NCBI GenBank assembly: GCA_036732755.1
Contig: DAINBU010000003.1
Span: forward strand, 48,321-112,320
Length of the DNA stretch: 64,000 nt
Reading direction: 5' to 3'
From: DASRRB01 sp036732755
Lineage (GTDB): Bacteria > Planctomycetota > B15-G4 > SIAN01
The notes under the pieces: model-generated
The model's input: only the letters and a program-made list of their open reading frames with translations
Told to the model about the DNA's origin: nothing
The model's database searches: none
Program-made: the position numbers and the translations under genes
Shown here: one piece after another, positions 27,780-37,630 of the stretch
How the letters are laid out: every line of letters begins with the position of its first letter
How positions within the stretch are numbered: position 1 is the stretch's first letter

Positions 27780-28808
27780 ATGGGGCGACATGCAGGTTGG
27801 TTCCCGGCGGCGCTCGTCGTGGTCATCGCACTCGTCGCGCCAGCCCGGTCGTCGCTGGCGCAGGCGCCGGCCCCTGAGCGTTCCGCCTCGGAGAAGCCGC
27901 CCGCGCCGCGGGTCCTCCTGATCGCGGGCGAGGAAGGCGACGCGGACGACTTCGAGGTCGCGGCGTCGGCGTTCGCCCACCTGCTGGCCGATCGCCACGG
28001 AATGAAGACGTCGCAGGTGCGCGCCCATTCGACGGAAATCGGGCGCGCCGCCGACGCGCTGGCCGACGCCGACGTCGCGATCTTCTTCGTGCGCATCCGA
28101 ACGTGGCCGGAGCCGGAGCGGAAGAAAGTCGGCGATTTCGTCGCTCAGGGCGGGCGGGCCGTCGACCTGCGCGCGGAGAAGTCCGATGCAACGCGCCGGA
28201 CCTCGGAAGAGCCGCGGGTGCTCGAGCTCGCCTTCGACGACACGGGCCCGCTCCAGGAGGAAAGGAACCGGCGACTCATCCTGCGCTGGATCCTCCCGAC
28301 GCTCGATCGGAAGCCGTCGGATCCGTTCGACCTCGCCTTCCCGGTCGCGACGCCGCTCACCGCCTTCGAAGTCTCGACCGCCTACGTCTCCGACTGGAGC
28401 CGGCCGATCGCGGCGCAGGCCTTCCCGCCCGAAGAGGGGATCGGCGGATTCAACGACGTGCAGTGGATCGCCGTACCCAGCGCTGACGGGTCGCTCGACC
28501 TGCGCCGGTTCGATCCGACCTTGAAGCAGGGGACGATCTACGTGAAGTCGACGCTGATGGTGAAGGGGAGGCGCGAGCTCGAGCTCGTCCTGCAGTCGGA
28601 TGACGGCCTCGAGGTCTTCGTCGACGGGAAGAAGCGCGCGTCGCGCCAGGAGGTCCGCACGCTCCACTCGGGCTGCGACCTCGTGCCGGTCACGCTCGCG
28701 GACGGCGACCACGAGCTGCTCCTCAAGGTGATGAACGCCGGCGACGCGTGGGCCGTGCGGGCGCGCGTGCGCGACCTGACGGCGTACCGCGCCGGGAAGC
28801 CGAAGTGA
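27780..28808 (+). CDS. Secreted ThuA-like / PA14-like two-domain protein
   Basis: 342 residues. GGAGGT stands just upstream of the ATG at 27780, and the N-terminus is a signal peptide (MGRHAGWFPAALVVVIALVAPARSSLA). Residues about 40-150 resemble the ThuA/glutamine-amidotransferase-like flavodoxin fold (VLLIAGEEGDADDFEVAASAF, then ADADVAIFFVR and FVAQGGRAVDLR). The C-terminal 120 residues look like a PA14-type ligand-binding domain (YVKSTLMVKGRRELELVLQ, SDDGLEVFVDGKK). ThuA relatives act on sugars such as trehalose derivatives and are frequent in Planctomycetota. Its stop overlaps the M61 gene start (GTGA). It is divergent from the giant VIT-VWA gene, sharing a 126-bp intergenic region. Confidence 0.8.
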   Translation: MGRHAGWFPAALVVVIALVAPARSSLAQAPAPERSASEKPPAPRVLLIAGEEGDADDFEVAASAFAHLLADRHGMKTSQVRAHSTEIGRAADALADADVAIFFVRIRTWPEPERKKVGDFVAQGGRAVDLRAEKSDATRRTSEEPRVLELAFDDTGPLQEERNRRLILRWILPTLDRKPSDPFDLAFPVATPLTAFEVSTAYVSDWSRPIAAQAFPPEEGIGGFNDVQWIAVPSADGSLDLRRFDPTLKQGTIYVKSTLMVKGRRELELVLQSDDGLEVFVDGKKRASRQEVRTLHSGCDLVPVTLADGDHELLLKVMNAGDAWAVRARVRDLTAYRAGKPK

Positions 28809-30310
28809 GCGGCGCGGCGCTCTTGGTGGCCGCGGCGCTCGCGCAGGCGCCGCTCGACGCGAAGTACGCGCTCGCGCTCGAGACGGCGCCCAAGCTGCGC
28901 GTCGCTGCGACGCTCACGCTGCCGGCGGTCGACGCCGAGAAGTCGGCTTTCTCCGTCGCGGCCGAGTGGGGCGGCGTCGAGCGCTGCGCCCGCTTCCTCC
29001 ATGACCTCGCCTTCTTCGTCGACGGCGCGCCGGCGGCGACGGGGGCGGTCGACCATCCGGTCGAGACGGCGTGGGTCGTGTCGCACCACAAGGGAGCGCA
29101 GGTCGAGGCGCGCTGGTGGTTCGATCCGCTGCCGGCGGGCGGCGACGCGGCGCTCGGCAACGACTACCGGCCGCGCGTTGCGCCGAAGCTCTTCCTGCTG
29201 CTCGGCGACACGGGCCTGCTCATTCCCGACGCGCTCGGCGGGCCGACGCCGCGCCGCATCGCCTTCGAATGGAACGGCTTCGAGGAGGCGGGCTGGCGCC
29301 ACGTGACGTCGTTCGGGGAGGCGCGCGCGTTCACGACGACGCGGACGCTCGCCGCCTTCAAGCACGCGCTCTTCATGGCCGGCGACCTGCGCGTGACGGC
29401 GATCGAGAAGAACGGCACGAAGCTGCTCTTTTCCTTCCACGGCGACGGCTTCGCCTTCGAGGACGGGGCGCTCGCCGGTCTCGCCGCGCGCATCGTCGCC
29501 GCCGAGCGCGACTTCTTCTCCGACTGGAGCGACCCGTTCTTCCTGGTCACGCTCGTGCCGGACGAGAGGAAGGACCGCCACAGCCTCGGCGGCACCGCGC
29601 TCACCGATTCGTTCGCGCTCTACATGTCGAAGGAGTACTCGCTCGCGCCCGGCAGCGACGACGCGGGGAGCGTCGCGCAGCTCCTGGCCCACGAGTACTT
29701 CCACCGCTGGAACGGCGGGCACCTCGGGCTCGAGCGGCCGGAGCAGCTCGGGTACTGGTTCAGCGAGGGCTTCACCGACTTCTTCGCGCGCCGCATCCTG
29801 CTCCGCTGCGGCCTCCTCGACCCGCCCGCGTACGTGCGCCGTGTGAACGAATCGCTCGAGAAGTACTGGAAGAGCCCGGTCCGACATGAGCCCAACGCGC
29901 GGATCGCGGCCGACTTCTGGAAACGCCGCGACGTCGCCGACCTGCCCTACCGGCGCGGCGACCTTGTCGCGCTGCTCCTCGACCACGAGATCCGCGCGAC
30001 CAGCGACGGCGAGCGCTCGCTCGACGACTTCTTCCGCGACACGCTGCAGCGTGTCCGCGACCGCGGCGAGTCGTGCTCGACCGACCACCTCCTCGAGCTC
30101 GCCGCCGAGTGGACCTCCGACGGCTTCGCCGAGAGCCTGCGCCGCCTGATCGTCGACGGCGCCGACGTCGAGCTCGACGAGGAGCTCGGCGCGCCGTTCT
30201 GCGAGCTGCAATGGTCGAAGCACAAGTCGGCGAACGGCGCCGCGGTCGAGTTCCCGCAGTTCGCGTTGCTGCCCGACGCGAATCTCGAAGAAGCGAGGAA
30301 GCGGCTCTAG
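28805..30310 (+). CDS. M61 family glycyl-aminopeptidase-like metallopeptidase
   Basis: 501 residues from the GTG overlapping the previous stop, which gives a signal-like N-terminus (MSGAALLVAAALAQA). The M61 signature is intact: HEYFHRWNGG with H296 and H300, and a downstream FSEGFTDFF with E321 as candidate third ligand. The N-terminal half has the beta-sandwich of M61 proteins and DSFALYMSKEY before the active site. Members are secreted aminopeptidases that prefer N-terminal Gly or Ala. The usual C-terminal PDZ domain appears absent, and the protein ends soon after the helical domain. A hairpin separates it from the convergent neighbour. Confidence 0.92.
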   Translation: MSGAALLVAAALAQAPLDAKYALALETAPKLRVAATLTLPAVDAEKSAFSVAAEWGGVERCARFLHDLAFFVDGAPAATGAVDHPVETAWVVSHHKGAQVEARWWFDPLPAGGDAALGNDYRPRVAPKLFLLLGDTGLLIPDALGGPTPRRIAFEWNGFEEAGWRHVTSFGEARAFTTTRTLAAFKHALFMAGDLRVTAIEKNGTKLLFSFHGDGFAFEDGALAGLAARIVAAERDFFSDWSDPFFLVTLVPDERKDRHSLGGTALTDSFALYMSKEYSLAPGSDDAGSVAQLLAHEYFHRWNGGHLGLERPEQLGYWFSEGFTDFFARRILLRCGLLDPPAYVRRVNESLEKYWKSPVRHEPNARIAADFWKRRDVADLPYRRGDLVALLLDHEIRATSDGERSLDDFFRDTLQRVRDRGESCSTDHLLELAAEWTSDGFAESLRRLIVDGADVELDEELGAPFCELQWSKHKSANGAAVEFPQFALLPDANLEEARKRL

Positions 30311-30312
30311 AC

Positions 30313-30337
30313 CCGGCCGCCCGAGCGCGGCGGCCGG
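30313..30337. terminator. Bidirectional hairpin between convergent genes
   Basis: A perfect 9-bp inverted repeat (30313-30321 with 30329-30337, seven-base loop) fills the 30-bp gap between the M61 gene on + and the HDLGH protein gene on -. No T tract on either side, but the position between two converging stops supports a terminator. Confidence 0.6.
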
Positions 30338-30340
30338 AAC

Positions 30341-31972
30341 CTACTTCTTCTTCGCCTCCCCCCCGCTCTTCAGCAGCTCGTCGGCGCGCCGCCGCCAGCG
30401 TTCGTCGAGGACCTTGAAGACGTCGTCGCCCGTGATGCCGAACGCCTTCTCCGCGACGGCGCGCGTCTTCTGGGTCGAGGGGCCCGACTCGGAGATCGAA
30501 TCGCAGAGCTGGCGCAGGAAGAGCTGGCCCTTCTTGCCCTCGTCGACCAGCAGGTATTCGAGGAACGACCAGCTCTTGGCGAGGTCGCCGTCGGCCATGC
30601 CGGAGAGGGGCTTGCGGACCAGCGCGTCGAGCGACGGGCCGCGCTCGAGCGCGAGGCGCGTGTAGCTCTCGATCTCGCCCTCCAGCATCGCGCGCTCGGG
30701 CGCCGACTTGGTGCCCTTCGGATCGGCGTACTTGGGCTCGGGCGCGAACTCCTTGCAGGTGACGCTGTTGCGGCCGAGCCACTCGATCGCGAACTCGTAG
30801 CCGAGCCCCTCCGACAGGAACTCCGGCAGCGTCGACGCCGTGCGATTGGCGTTCCAGTGCAGGTTGGAGAGGACGTGGCCGAGGTCGTGGGCGACGATCG
30901 CCTCGACGTCCTTCTGGTCGGCGAGCTTCCAGTATTCGAGGTACTCGGGAGCGATCTTGCGCCGGTAGGAGCCGGCGAGCGCGGCGATGCGTTGCTCCTG
31001 GTTGTTGCCCCACGAGATGCCGTACCAGTCGGTGAGCACGTGCTGGTGCGCGTTCTTCTCGTCGGGCCCGAACCAGAACTCGACGATCGGCGCGTCGGGG
31101 ATCGTGTCCTGGTAGTCGTCGCCGAGGAAGGGGTCGACGCAGTCGAGCCGGAAGCCGTGGACGATCTTCTCGCCGAGCTCCACCAGCTCCTTCACGCGCT
31201 CGTCGCTGATCTCGTCGACGTAGGTGACGCGCAGGTGGCGGCTCTCCTGCACGTGGATCACCTTGCCAGGCATGAGCGTCTTGCCGAGCTCGACCAGGCG
31301 CGCCGGCGTCGGGACCAGCTTGATCGAGGCGATCGCGTCGGCGAGCCGCTTCTCCGTCGCCTCCTTGGCGACCACCTTCTTCTGCTTGTCGATCTCGGCC
31401 TGCAGCTTCTTCGCCGCCTCGGGGAAGAGCGTCGCGTCGCACCACGCCTGCAGCTGCTGCAGCTCCGTGACGAAGCGCGACTGCGCGAACATCCAGCCGG
31501 TCGCGCCCTGCTTCTCCGCGTCGCGGCGCTTCTGCGCGGCGTCGACGGCCGCCTTGCGGATGGCGTACTCGTGGGCGAAGGCGACCAGGCTCTTGTTGCG
31601 GGCGAAGAACTGGATCTTTTCGATCTCCTTGCCCTTGAGCGAGACGACGCCGTTCTTCACCTTGTTGCCGACGCGCGCGCCGTCGACCAGGTCGTAGGGG
31701 ACCGCGGTCGGGTCGGCGTTGTTCACCACCCAGAACTCGTTGTTCCCGTCGTTGCCCGAGTAGGTGATCGTCTTCCCGTCGTAGGTGACGCCCGCCTTCA
31801 CCTCGCCGACCAGCACCGTCTCCCCGTCGACCGCGATGCAGTTGGCCGTGAAGCGCTTGAGCGTGCGCGCGTCCTTCAGCTTGACCCAGTAGATCTGCGC
31901 GTGCGCGCTGGGGGGGAGCGCGCACGCCGCCGCGAACGCGACGAGCGCGGCGATGCGGACCGGCGGGAACAT
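30341..31972 (-). CDS. Secreted zincin-like protein with an HDxxH motif
   Basis: 543 residues with signal peptide (cleavage near SAHA, residue 25). Residues about 26-70 hold a small beta domain (IYWVKLKDARTLKRFTA). A charged helical region (about 130-215) is probably coiled coil. The peptidase-like core has HDLGH at 362-366 and FLSEG with E388, the arrangement of a gluzincin zinc site except that the catalytic Glu of HExxH is Asp. The helix after it (NLHWNANRTAS) and the C-terminal tail (GGEAKKK) are unremarkable. It may be inactive, or use Asp as a weaker base. It fits a local set of extracytoplasmic peptidase-like proteins. Confidence 0.82.
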   Translation of the reverse strand: MFPPVRIAALVAFAAACALPPSAHAQIYWVKLKDARTLKRFTANCIAVDGETVLVGEVKAGVTYDGKTITYSGNDGNNEFWVVNNADPTAVPYDLVDGARVGNKVKNGVVSLKGKEIEKIQFFARNKSLVAFAHEYAIRKAAVDAAQKRRDAEKQGATGWMFAQSRFVTELQQLQAWCDATLFPEAAKKLQAEIDKQKKVVAKEATEKRLADAIASIKLVPTPARLVELGKTLMPGKVIHVQESRHLRVTYVDEISDERVKELVELGEKIVHGFRLDCVDPFLGDDYQDTIPDAPIVEFWFGPDEKNAHQHVLTDWYGISWGNNQEQRIAALAGSYRRKIAPEYLEYWKLADQKDVEAIVAHDLGHVLSNLHWNANRTASTLPEFLSEGLGYEFAIEWLGRNSVTCKEFAPEPKYADPKGTKSAPERAMLEGEIESYTRLALERGPSLDALVRKPLSGMADGDLAKSWSFLEYLLVDEGKKGQLFLRQLCDSISESGPSTQKTRAVAEKAFGITGDDVFKVLDERWRRRADELLKSGGEAKKK

Positions 31973-32026
31973 GAGTGGGGCTCCTGCGCCACCCGCCGGG
32001 CAACGGGTCGACGTGAGCTCCCGACT

Positions 32027-34315
32027 CTACTGCGTGTGCAGCGCGACCACGACGTCGCGGGCGAGCTGGTTCTCCGCGACCGTGACGACCGCGGAGACGC
32101 CCGGCTTGCGGCCGACCGCCTTGACCACGACGACGTAGCTGCCGGCGTCGAGGCCGTTCTTGTGGAAGGCGCTCGACGGGGCGGGGCGCTCACCGTCGAT
32201 CATGCGTTGCGCCGTCTGCCGCCCGTCCGGTCCGAACAGCGACGGCACGAACTCGGTCTGGACGCGCGGGTCGTCGGGTTTCCAGCCTTCAGGCAGCGCA
32301 ACGAGATCGACGTCGTCGGGGTCGACCGCGAGCGGCGCGCCGCGCTCGTCGACGATGCGGCCGTGGATCTCGGCGCGATGGAGCCCGGCGTCGGACGGGT
32401 CGTCGGCGCGCTTGAGCTGCAGCGAAACGTCGCGCTGCCCCGCCTCGACGCCGTCGACCCACGCCGTCGAGAAACTGCCGTACACGCGCAGCCGGTGGCG
32501 GCCGGGCGCGAGCCCGCGCACCACGAAGGAGCCGTCGGGCGAGACGTCGGCGTTAAACGGCTCGCCGGCGAACGCGCCGCTCGCCTCGAGCTCGAGCGCG
32601 TCGAGCGCGATCGCGTCGAGGTGCGCGCCGCGCAGCGCTACGGCGCCTTCGTCGCCGGCCGGCGCGACGAGCCGCCCCTCGAGCGTGAGCCCCGCCTCGA
32701 GCGCAACCGTCGCCTCGCTGGCGCCGCTCGCATCGACCGTCCGGTCGACGACGAGGTCGCGGCAGTCGGCGGCGCGCGCGTGGATCTCGAAGCGCTTCTC
32801 GCCGAGGCGCTTGGCGGCCAGCACGATCGTCCCGCGCTCGTCGGTGAGGCCGCCCGCCTGCCACTCGAAACGGGGCTTGGTCTCCTCGTCGGGCGCGCCG
32901 GTAGGACGCGCGACGAGCTTGCGGAACATGCGGACGATCGCGCGCGGGACCGGGCGCCCCTCGGGGCCGACCACGGTGAGCGAGAGCTCGAAGTCGCCGG
33001 GGCGGTCGGCGGCGTTGCGCTTCATCTCGACGCGCGCGAGGTCGGTGGAGCCGCCGGGGGTGACGGTCGCGTTCACTTTGCGCCGCAGCATGTCATCGTG
33101 GTCGAGGACGACGACGTAGGGCTGCGGTTCTTTCGTGATCGCGGCGACGCGCAGGTCGAAGCGGCCGTCGGCGCCGCTCTCCCCGATCGCGCGCCACGCG
33201 AAGGACTTCGGCGCGCCTTCGCTCGAGCTCGCGTCGATGCGCGCCTTCGCGAGCGGCCGGCCGTCGTCGTCGACCACGACGCCGCGTAGGTGCGCCGTCT
33301 CGACCATGCGGTCGTCCCATGTCACGCCCGGAGGCATCGCCATGTCGCTCGAGAGCAGGTCGCCGGCGCGCATGCGGCCGTCGCCGCCGCGTGCCGCCGC
33401 CGCGTCCGCGGGACGTCCCTCGGCGACGCGCGCCGGTTCGGCGGTCGCGGCCGCGACGGGCGCGGAGGTCGCGACCTCGGCACTGCCGGCGCGACCGGCT
33501 GGTGCGCGCGCCTCGACCTGGGAGGAAGCGCGGTTTGTCCGCACCACGTGCACGGCCGCCGCACCGCCGCCGACCAGGACGACGACCGCGGCCGCCGCCG
33601 CGAGCCACGCCCCGCTCGACGCCGTGGCGACGCTCGCCGTCGCGGCGCCGATCGCCGCGCCGGCGGTCGCCGCCGCCGGCAGTGCGAGCAGCGTCGCGCA
33701 CAGCCGGCCCGGCACCGCGACGCTCTCTTCGACCGCGAGCAGCGTCTCGAGCTCGAGCAGCGCATGCGCATGGCCCGCCTGCGCGAGCCCGACGCGCAGC
33801 TTCTCGAGCGCCCGCTTCACGCGCTCGAACATGGTCGGCTCGCTGGTGCCGGCGAGCTCCGCCATCGCGGCGAAGGTGAGCCCCTCCTGGAAGCGCAGCA
33901 CGGTCGCGACGCGCAGCTCGTCGGGCAGGCGCGCGACGCTCGCGCGCAGTTTCGCCAGCAGCTCGGTGCGCGCGGGGTCGGGTCCGGCCGCGGTCGCGCT
34001 CTCGCTCGTCTCCATCGCGCGGACCTCCTCGCGGCGGCGGCGGTTCGTCTCGCCGCGCTTGAAATCGAGCGCCGTCTTGACCGCGAGCCAGCGCAGCTTG
34101 TCACCGGGGTCGGCGGCGTTCGTCCATTCGGGACGGTCGAGCCGCTCGAAGACGTGGAGGAAGACGCGCTGCGCCACGTCCTCGGCGTCAGCGCCGTTCC
34201 GCGTGATGCGCCACGCGCTGCGGTAGACGGCGGCGTGGTGGGCGACGACCCACGCTTCAAAACGGGCGATGGTGTCGCGGCGTTCCCGGGGAGGTTCCGA
34301 GGGGAGGGAGGTCAT
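32027..34315 (-). CDS. ECF sigma factor fused to a membrane segment and CRL domains
   Basis: 762 residues. Residues 18-92 are sigma-70 region 2 (YRSAWRITRNGADAEDVAQR, VFLHVFERLD) and 118-178 are region 4 (LRVATVLRFQEGLTFAAMAE, LAGTSEPTMFERVKRALEKL), together an ECF sigma factor. A hydrophobic stretch at about 236-257 is a membrane helix; a weaker Ala-rich one precedes it at 205-231. After a Ser/Ala/Pro linker, four or so carboxypeptidase-regulatory-like beta units follow (HLRGVVVDDDGRPLAKARI, FELSLTVVGPEGRPVPRAIV, AEIHGRIVDERGAPLAVD). With one membrane pass the CRL part would be outside and could regulate the sigma part without a separate anti-sigma factor. No anti-sigma gene is adjacent. Confidence 0.92.
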   Translation of the reverse strand: MTSLPSEPPRERRDTIARFEAWVVAHHAAVYRSAWRITRNGADAEDVAQRVFLHVFERLDRPEWTNAADPGDKLRWLAVKTALDFKRGETNRRRREEVRAMETSESATAAGPDPARTELLAKLRASVARLPDELRVATVLRFQEGLTFAAMAELAGTSEPTMFERVKRALEKLRVGLAQAGHAHALLELETLLAVEESVAVPGRLCATLLALPAAATAGAAIGAATASVATASSGAWLAAAAAVVVLVGGGAAAVHVVRTNRASSQVEARAPAGRAGSAEVATSAPVAAATAEPARVAEGRPADAAAARGGDGRMRAGDLLSSDMAMPPGVTWDDRMVETAHLRGVVVDDDGRPLAKARIDASSSEGAPKSFAWRAIGESGADGRFDLRVAAITKEPQPYVVVLDHDDMLRRKVNATVTPGGSTDLARVEMKRNAADRPGDFELSLTVVGPEGRPVPRAIVRMFRKLVARPTGAPDEETKPRFEWQAGGLTDERGTIVLAAKRLGEKRFEIHARAADCRDLVVDRTVDASGASEATVALEAGLTLEGRLVAPAGDEGAVALRGAHLDAIALDALELEASGAFAGEPFNADVSPDGSFVVRGLAPGRHRLRVYGSFSTAWVDGVEAGQRDVSLQLKRADDPSDAGLHRAEIHGRIVDERGAPLAVDPDDVDLVALPEGWKPDDPRVQTEFVPSLFGPDGRQTAQRMIDGERPAPSSAFHKNGLDAGSYVVVVKAVGRKPGVSAVVTVAENQLARDVVVALHTQ

Positions 34316-34469
34316 GGCGAGCCACTCCTTGACCCCCCAGTGCTCCTCGCCTCAAGATCTTAGGCCACAAATCCGGCGCGCCGCCGTTTCACGAGCTCAG
34401 TCGCGCCTGCCGTCTCCCACGGCGTCATCGAAGAAGAAGCCCCCGGGTCCACGCCCTTCGGAGGAGGAC

Positions 34470-36023
<1,554 letters not shown>

Positions 36024-36034
36024 GGAGCGCACCC

Positions 36035-37321
36035 GTGACGCACGACGACGAGAGATCGCGGCGCGGCCACGGCGCGTCTTCGCGCCGGGGACTGTTGACG
36101 GGCGCGGGCCGCATCGCGCTCGCCGCGCTCGCGACGCCGCTCCTGATCCCGCGCATCGCGTTCGCACGCGGAGGCGGCGGCGGCAGCCAGGACGTGCTCG
36201 TGAACATCTTCCTGCGCGGCGGCATGGACGGGCTCACGCTCTGCCCGCCGTACGGCGACGCCAACCTCTACTCGGCGCGGCCGTCGCTGGCGGTGGGGGC
36301 GCCGGGCAGCGGGTCGCTCGCGGCGCTCGACCTCGACGGCTACTTCGGGCTCGCGCCCGGCGCGCGCGGGCTGCTGAAACCCTTCCAGGACGGCAAGCTC
36401 GCGCTGGTGCACGCGTCGGGCTCGCCCGATCCGTCGCGCAGCCACTTCGACGCGATGGCGCTCGTCGAGCACGGCACGCCGCAGCAGCCGATCGGCACGA
36501 CGAGCGACGGCTGGCTCGGCCGCCACCTGCGCAACACGCCGCCGCTCGGGAACGGGCCGCTGCGCGGACTCTCGGTCGACTGGTCGATCCCGCTCTCGTG
36601 CGTGGGCGGACCGCTGATGGCCGCCGCGAACGACCCGGCGAACCAGCCCTTCCCGGGCGATGCGCTCTCCGCGGGCCGCCGCCGCCGCCGCCTCGAGTCG
36701 ATGTTCCGCAACGCCCACGGCCCGATGCACGACGGCGCGCTGAACGGCCTGTCGATGCTCGACGTCCTCGCGACGGTCGACTTCAAGCACTACGTCCCGG
36801 CGAACGGCGCGGTCTACCCCGGCAGCCCGTTCGGACAGGGGCTGCTGCGGATCGCGACGCTGATCAAGGCGGGCGTCGGCCTCGAGGTCTTCACCCTCGA
36901 CATCGACGGCTGGGACACGCACATCGACATGGGCCCCGTGAACGGCGTCCTGCACACGATGCTGACCGACCTGTGCGACTCGCTCGAGGCCTTCTACCTC
37001 GACCTGACGTCGCAGATGCACGGCATCGTCGTGACCGTGATGTCCGAGTTCGGCCGCCGCGTCGCCGAGAACGCGAGCGGCGGCACCGACCACGGCCACG
37101 GCAACTGCATGATCGTGATGGGGGGACACATCGCGGGCGGTCAGGTGCTCACGTCCAACTGGCCGGGGCTCGATCCGACGAAGCTCGACGACGGCGACCT
37201 GGCCATCACCATCGATTACCGAGACATCCTCTCGGAGATCCTGGTCAACCGGCTGTCGGAGCCGAACATCGACTCGGTCTTCCCGAACTACACGCCGACG
37301 TTTCGGGGGATCACGACGTAG
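36035..37321 (+). CDS. DUF1501 family protein, Tat-exported
   Basis: 428 residues from a GTG preceded by GAGGAG. The N-terminus holds SSRRGLLTG (15-23), a twin-arginine signal, then a hydrophobic stretch and ARGGGGG. DUF1501 proteins belong to the alkaline-phosphatase/sulfatase fold; characteristic segments are VLVNIFLRGGMDGL, DGWLGRHL, IDGWDTHIDMG, VTVMSEFGRRVAENAS and GTDHGHGNCMIVMGG. It is translated right after the DUF1800 gene, and the two products probably act together outside the cytoplasmic membrane. Substrate unknown. Confidence 0.95.
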   Translation: MTHDDERSRRGHGASSRRGLLTGAGRIALAALATPLLIPRIAFARGGGGGSQDVLVNIFLRGGMDGLTLCPPYGDANLYSARPSLAVGAPGSGSLAALDLDGYFGLAPGARGLLKPFQDGKLALVHASGSPDPSRSHFDAMALVEHGTPQQPIGTTSDGWLGRHLRNTPPLGNGPLRGLSVDWSIPLSCVGGPLMAAANDPANQPFPGDALSAGRRRRRLESMFRNAHGPMHDGALNGLSMLDVLATVDFKHYVPANGAVYPGSPFGQGLLRIATLIKAGVGLEVFTLDIDGWDTHIDMGPVNGVLHTMLTDLCDSLEAFYLDLTSQMHGIVVTVMSEFGRRVAENASGGTDHGHGNCMIVMGGHIAGGQVLTSNWPGLDPTKLDDGDLAITIDYRDILSEILVNRLSEPNIDSVFPNYTPTFRGITT

Positions 37322-37357
37322 CCGCGGCGCGAGGTCCCCCGCCTCGCCTATCCGCGC

Positions 37358-37453
37358 CCGCCCCCGCTACGTGCTCTTCCTCACCAGCTCCGCCCGCAGC
37401 ACGACGAAGATCGGCTTCGCGCCGACGGCCCCGAGCACCACGTATTCGCCACT
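37358..37453 (-). pseudogene. 3' fragment of the secretin-like gene, inverted copy
   Basis: The complement of this stretch matches 42011-42107, the last 28 codons, stop and about ten further bases of the secretin-like gene (three differences in the 87 coding bases by eye). It encodes SGEYVVLGAVGAKPIFVVLR and the end of the tail. No 5' part of the gene is present. It abuts the hom fragment with a two-base overlap (CT), and its 3' end points away from it. Confidence 0.88.
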
Positions 37454-37596
37454 TCGTCGACGGCAGCCAGAAGGCGATCCGCTTCGTCACCGACGACCTG
37501 AGCGAACTGACCCTCATCGGCGGCGCGAGCACGGTCACCGGCACGGCGTCGGCGCTGATCCGCAACCTGGTCGCGGCGGCGATCGCGAGGAAATAG
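37452..37596 (+). pseudogene. hom: 3' fragment of homoserine dehydrogenase, inverted copy
   Basis: In frame this reads FVDGSQKAIRF, then VTDDLSELTLIGG, ASTVTGTASALIRN and LVAAAIARK followed by a stop, which matches the C-terminus of the intact hom gene at 42122-43153 (AGEDIGEMTLVGG and LIRDL at the variable spots). The first 35 bp are identical to the intact gene, the middle is diverged. It lies on the opposite strand from the intact gene. The 309-bp gap 37322-37630 holds this scar and no complete gene. Confidence 0.88.
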
Positions 37597-37630
37597 TCGG
37601 GGCGTGGCGACGCGTGCAGCGCCGCGCGCG

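Noticed and set aside
22248..28808. A 2186-codon open frame on + running against the giant VIT-VWA gene
   Set aside because: It is the antisense shadow of a high-GC gene; its sequence is Arg/Ala/Glu-rich and without domains until the real ThuA-like gene at 27780, which supplies the last 343 codons.
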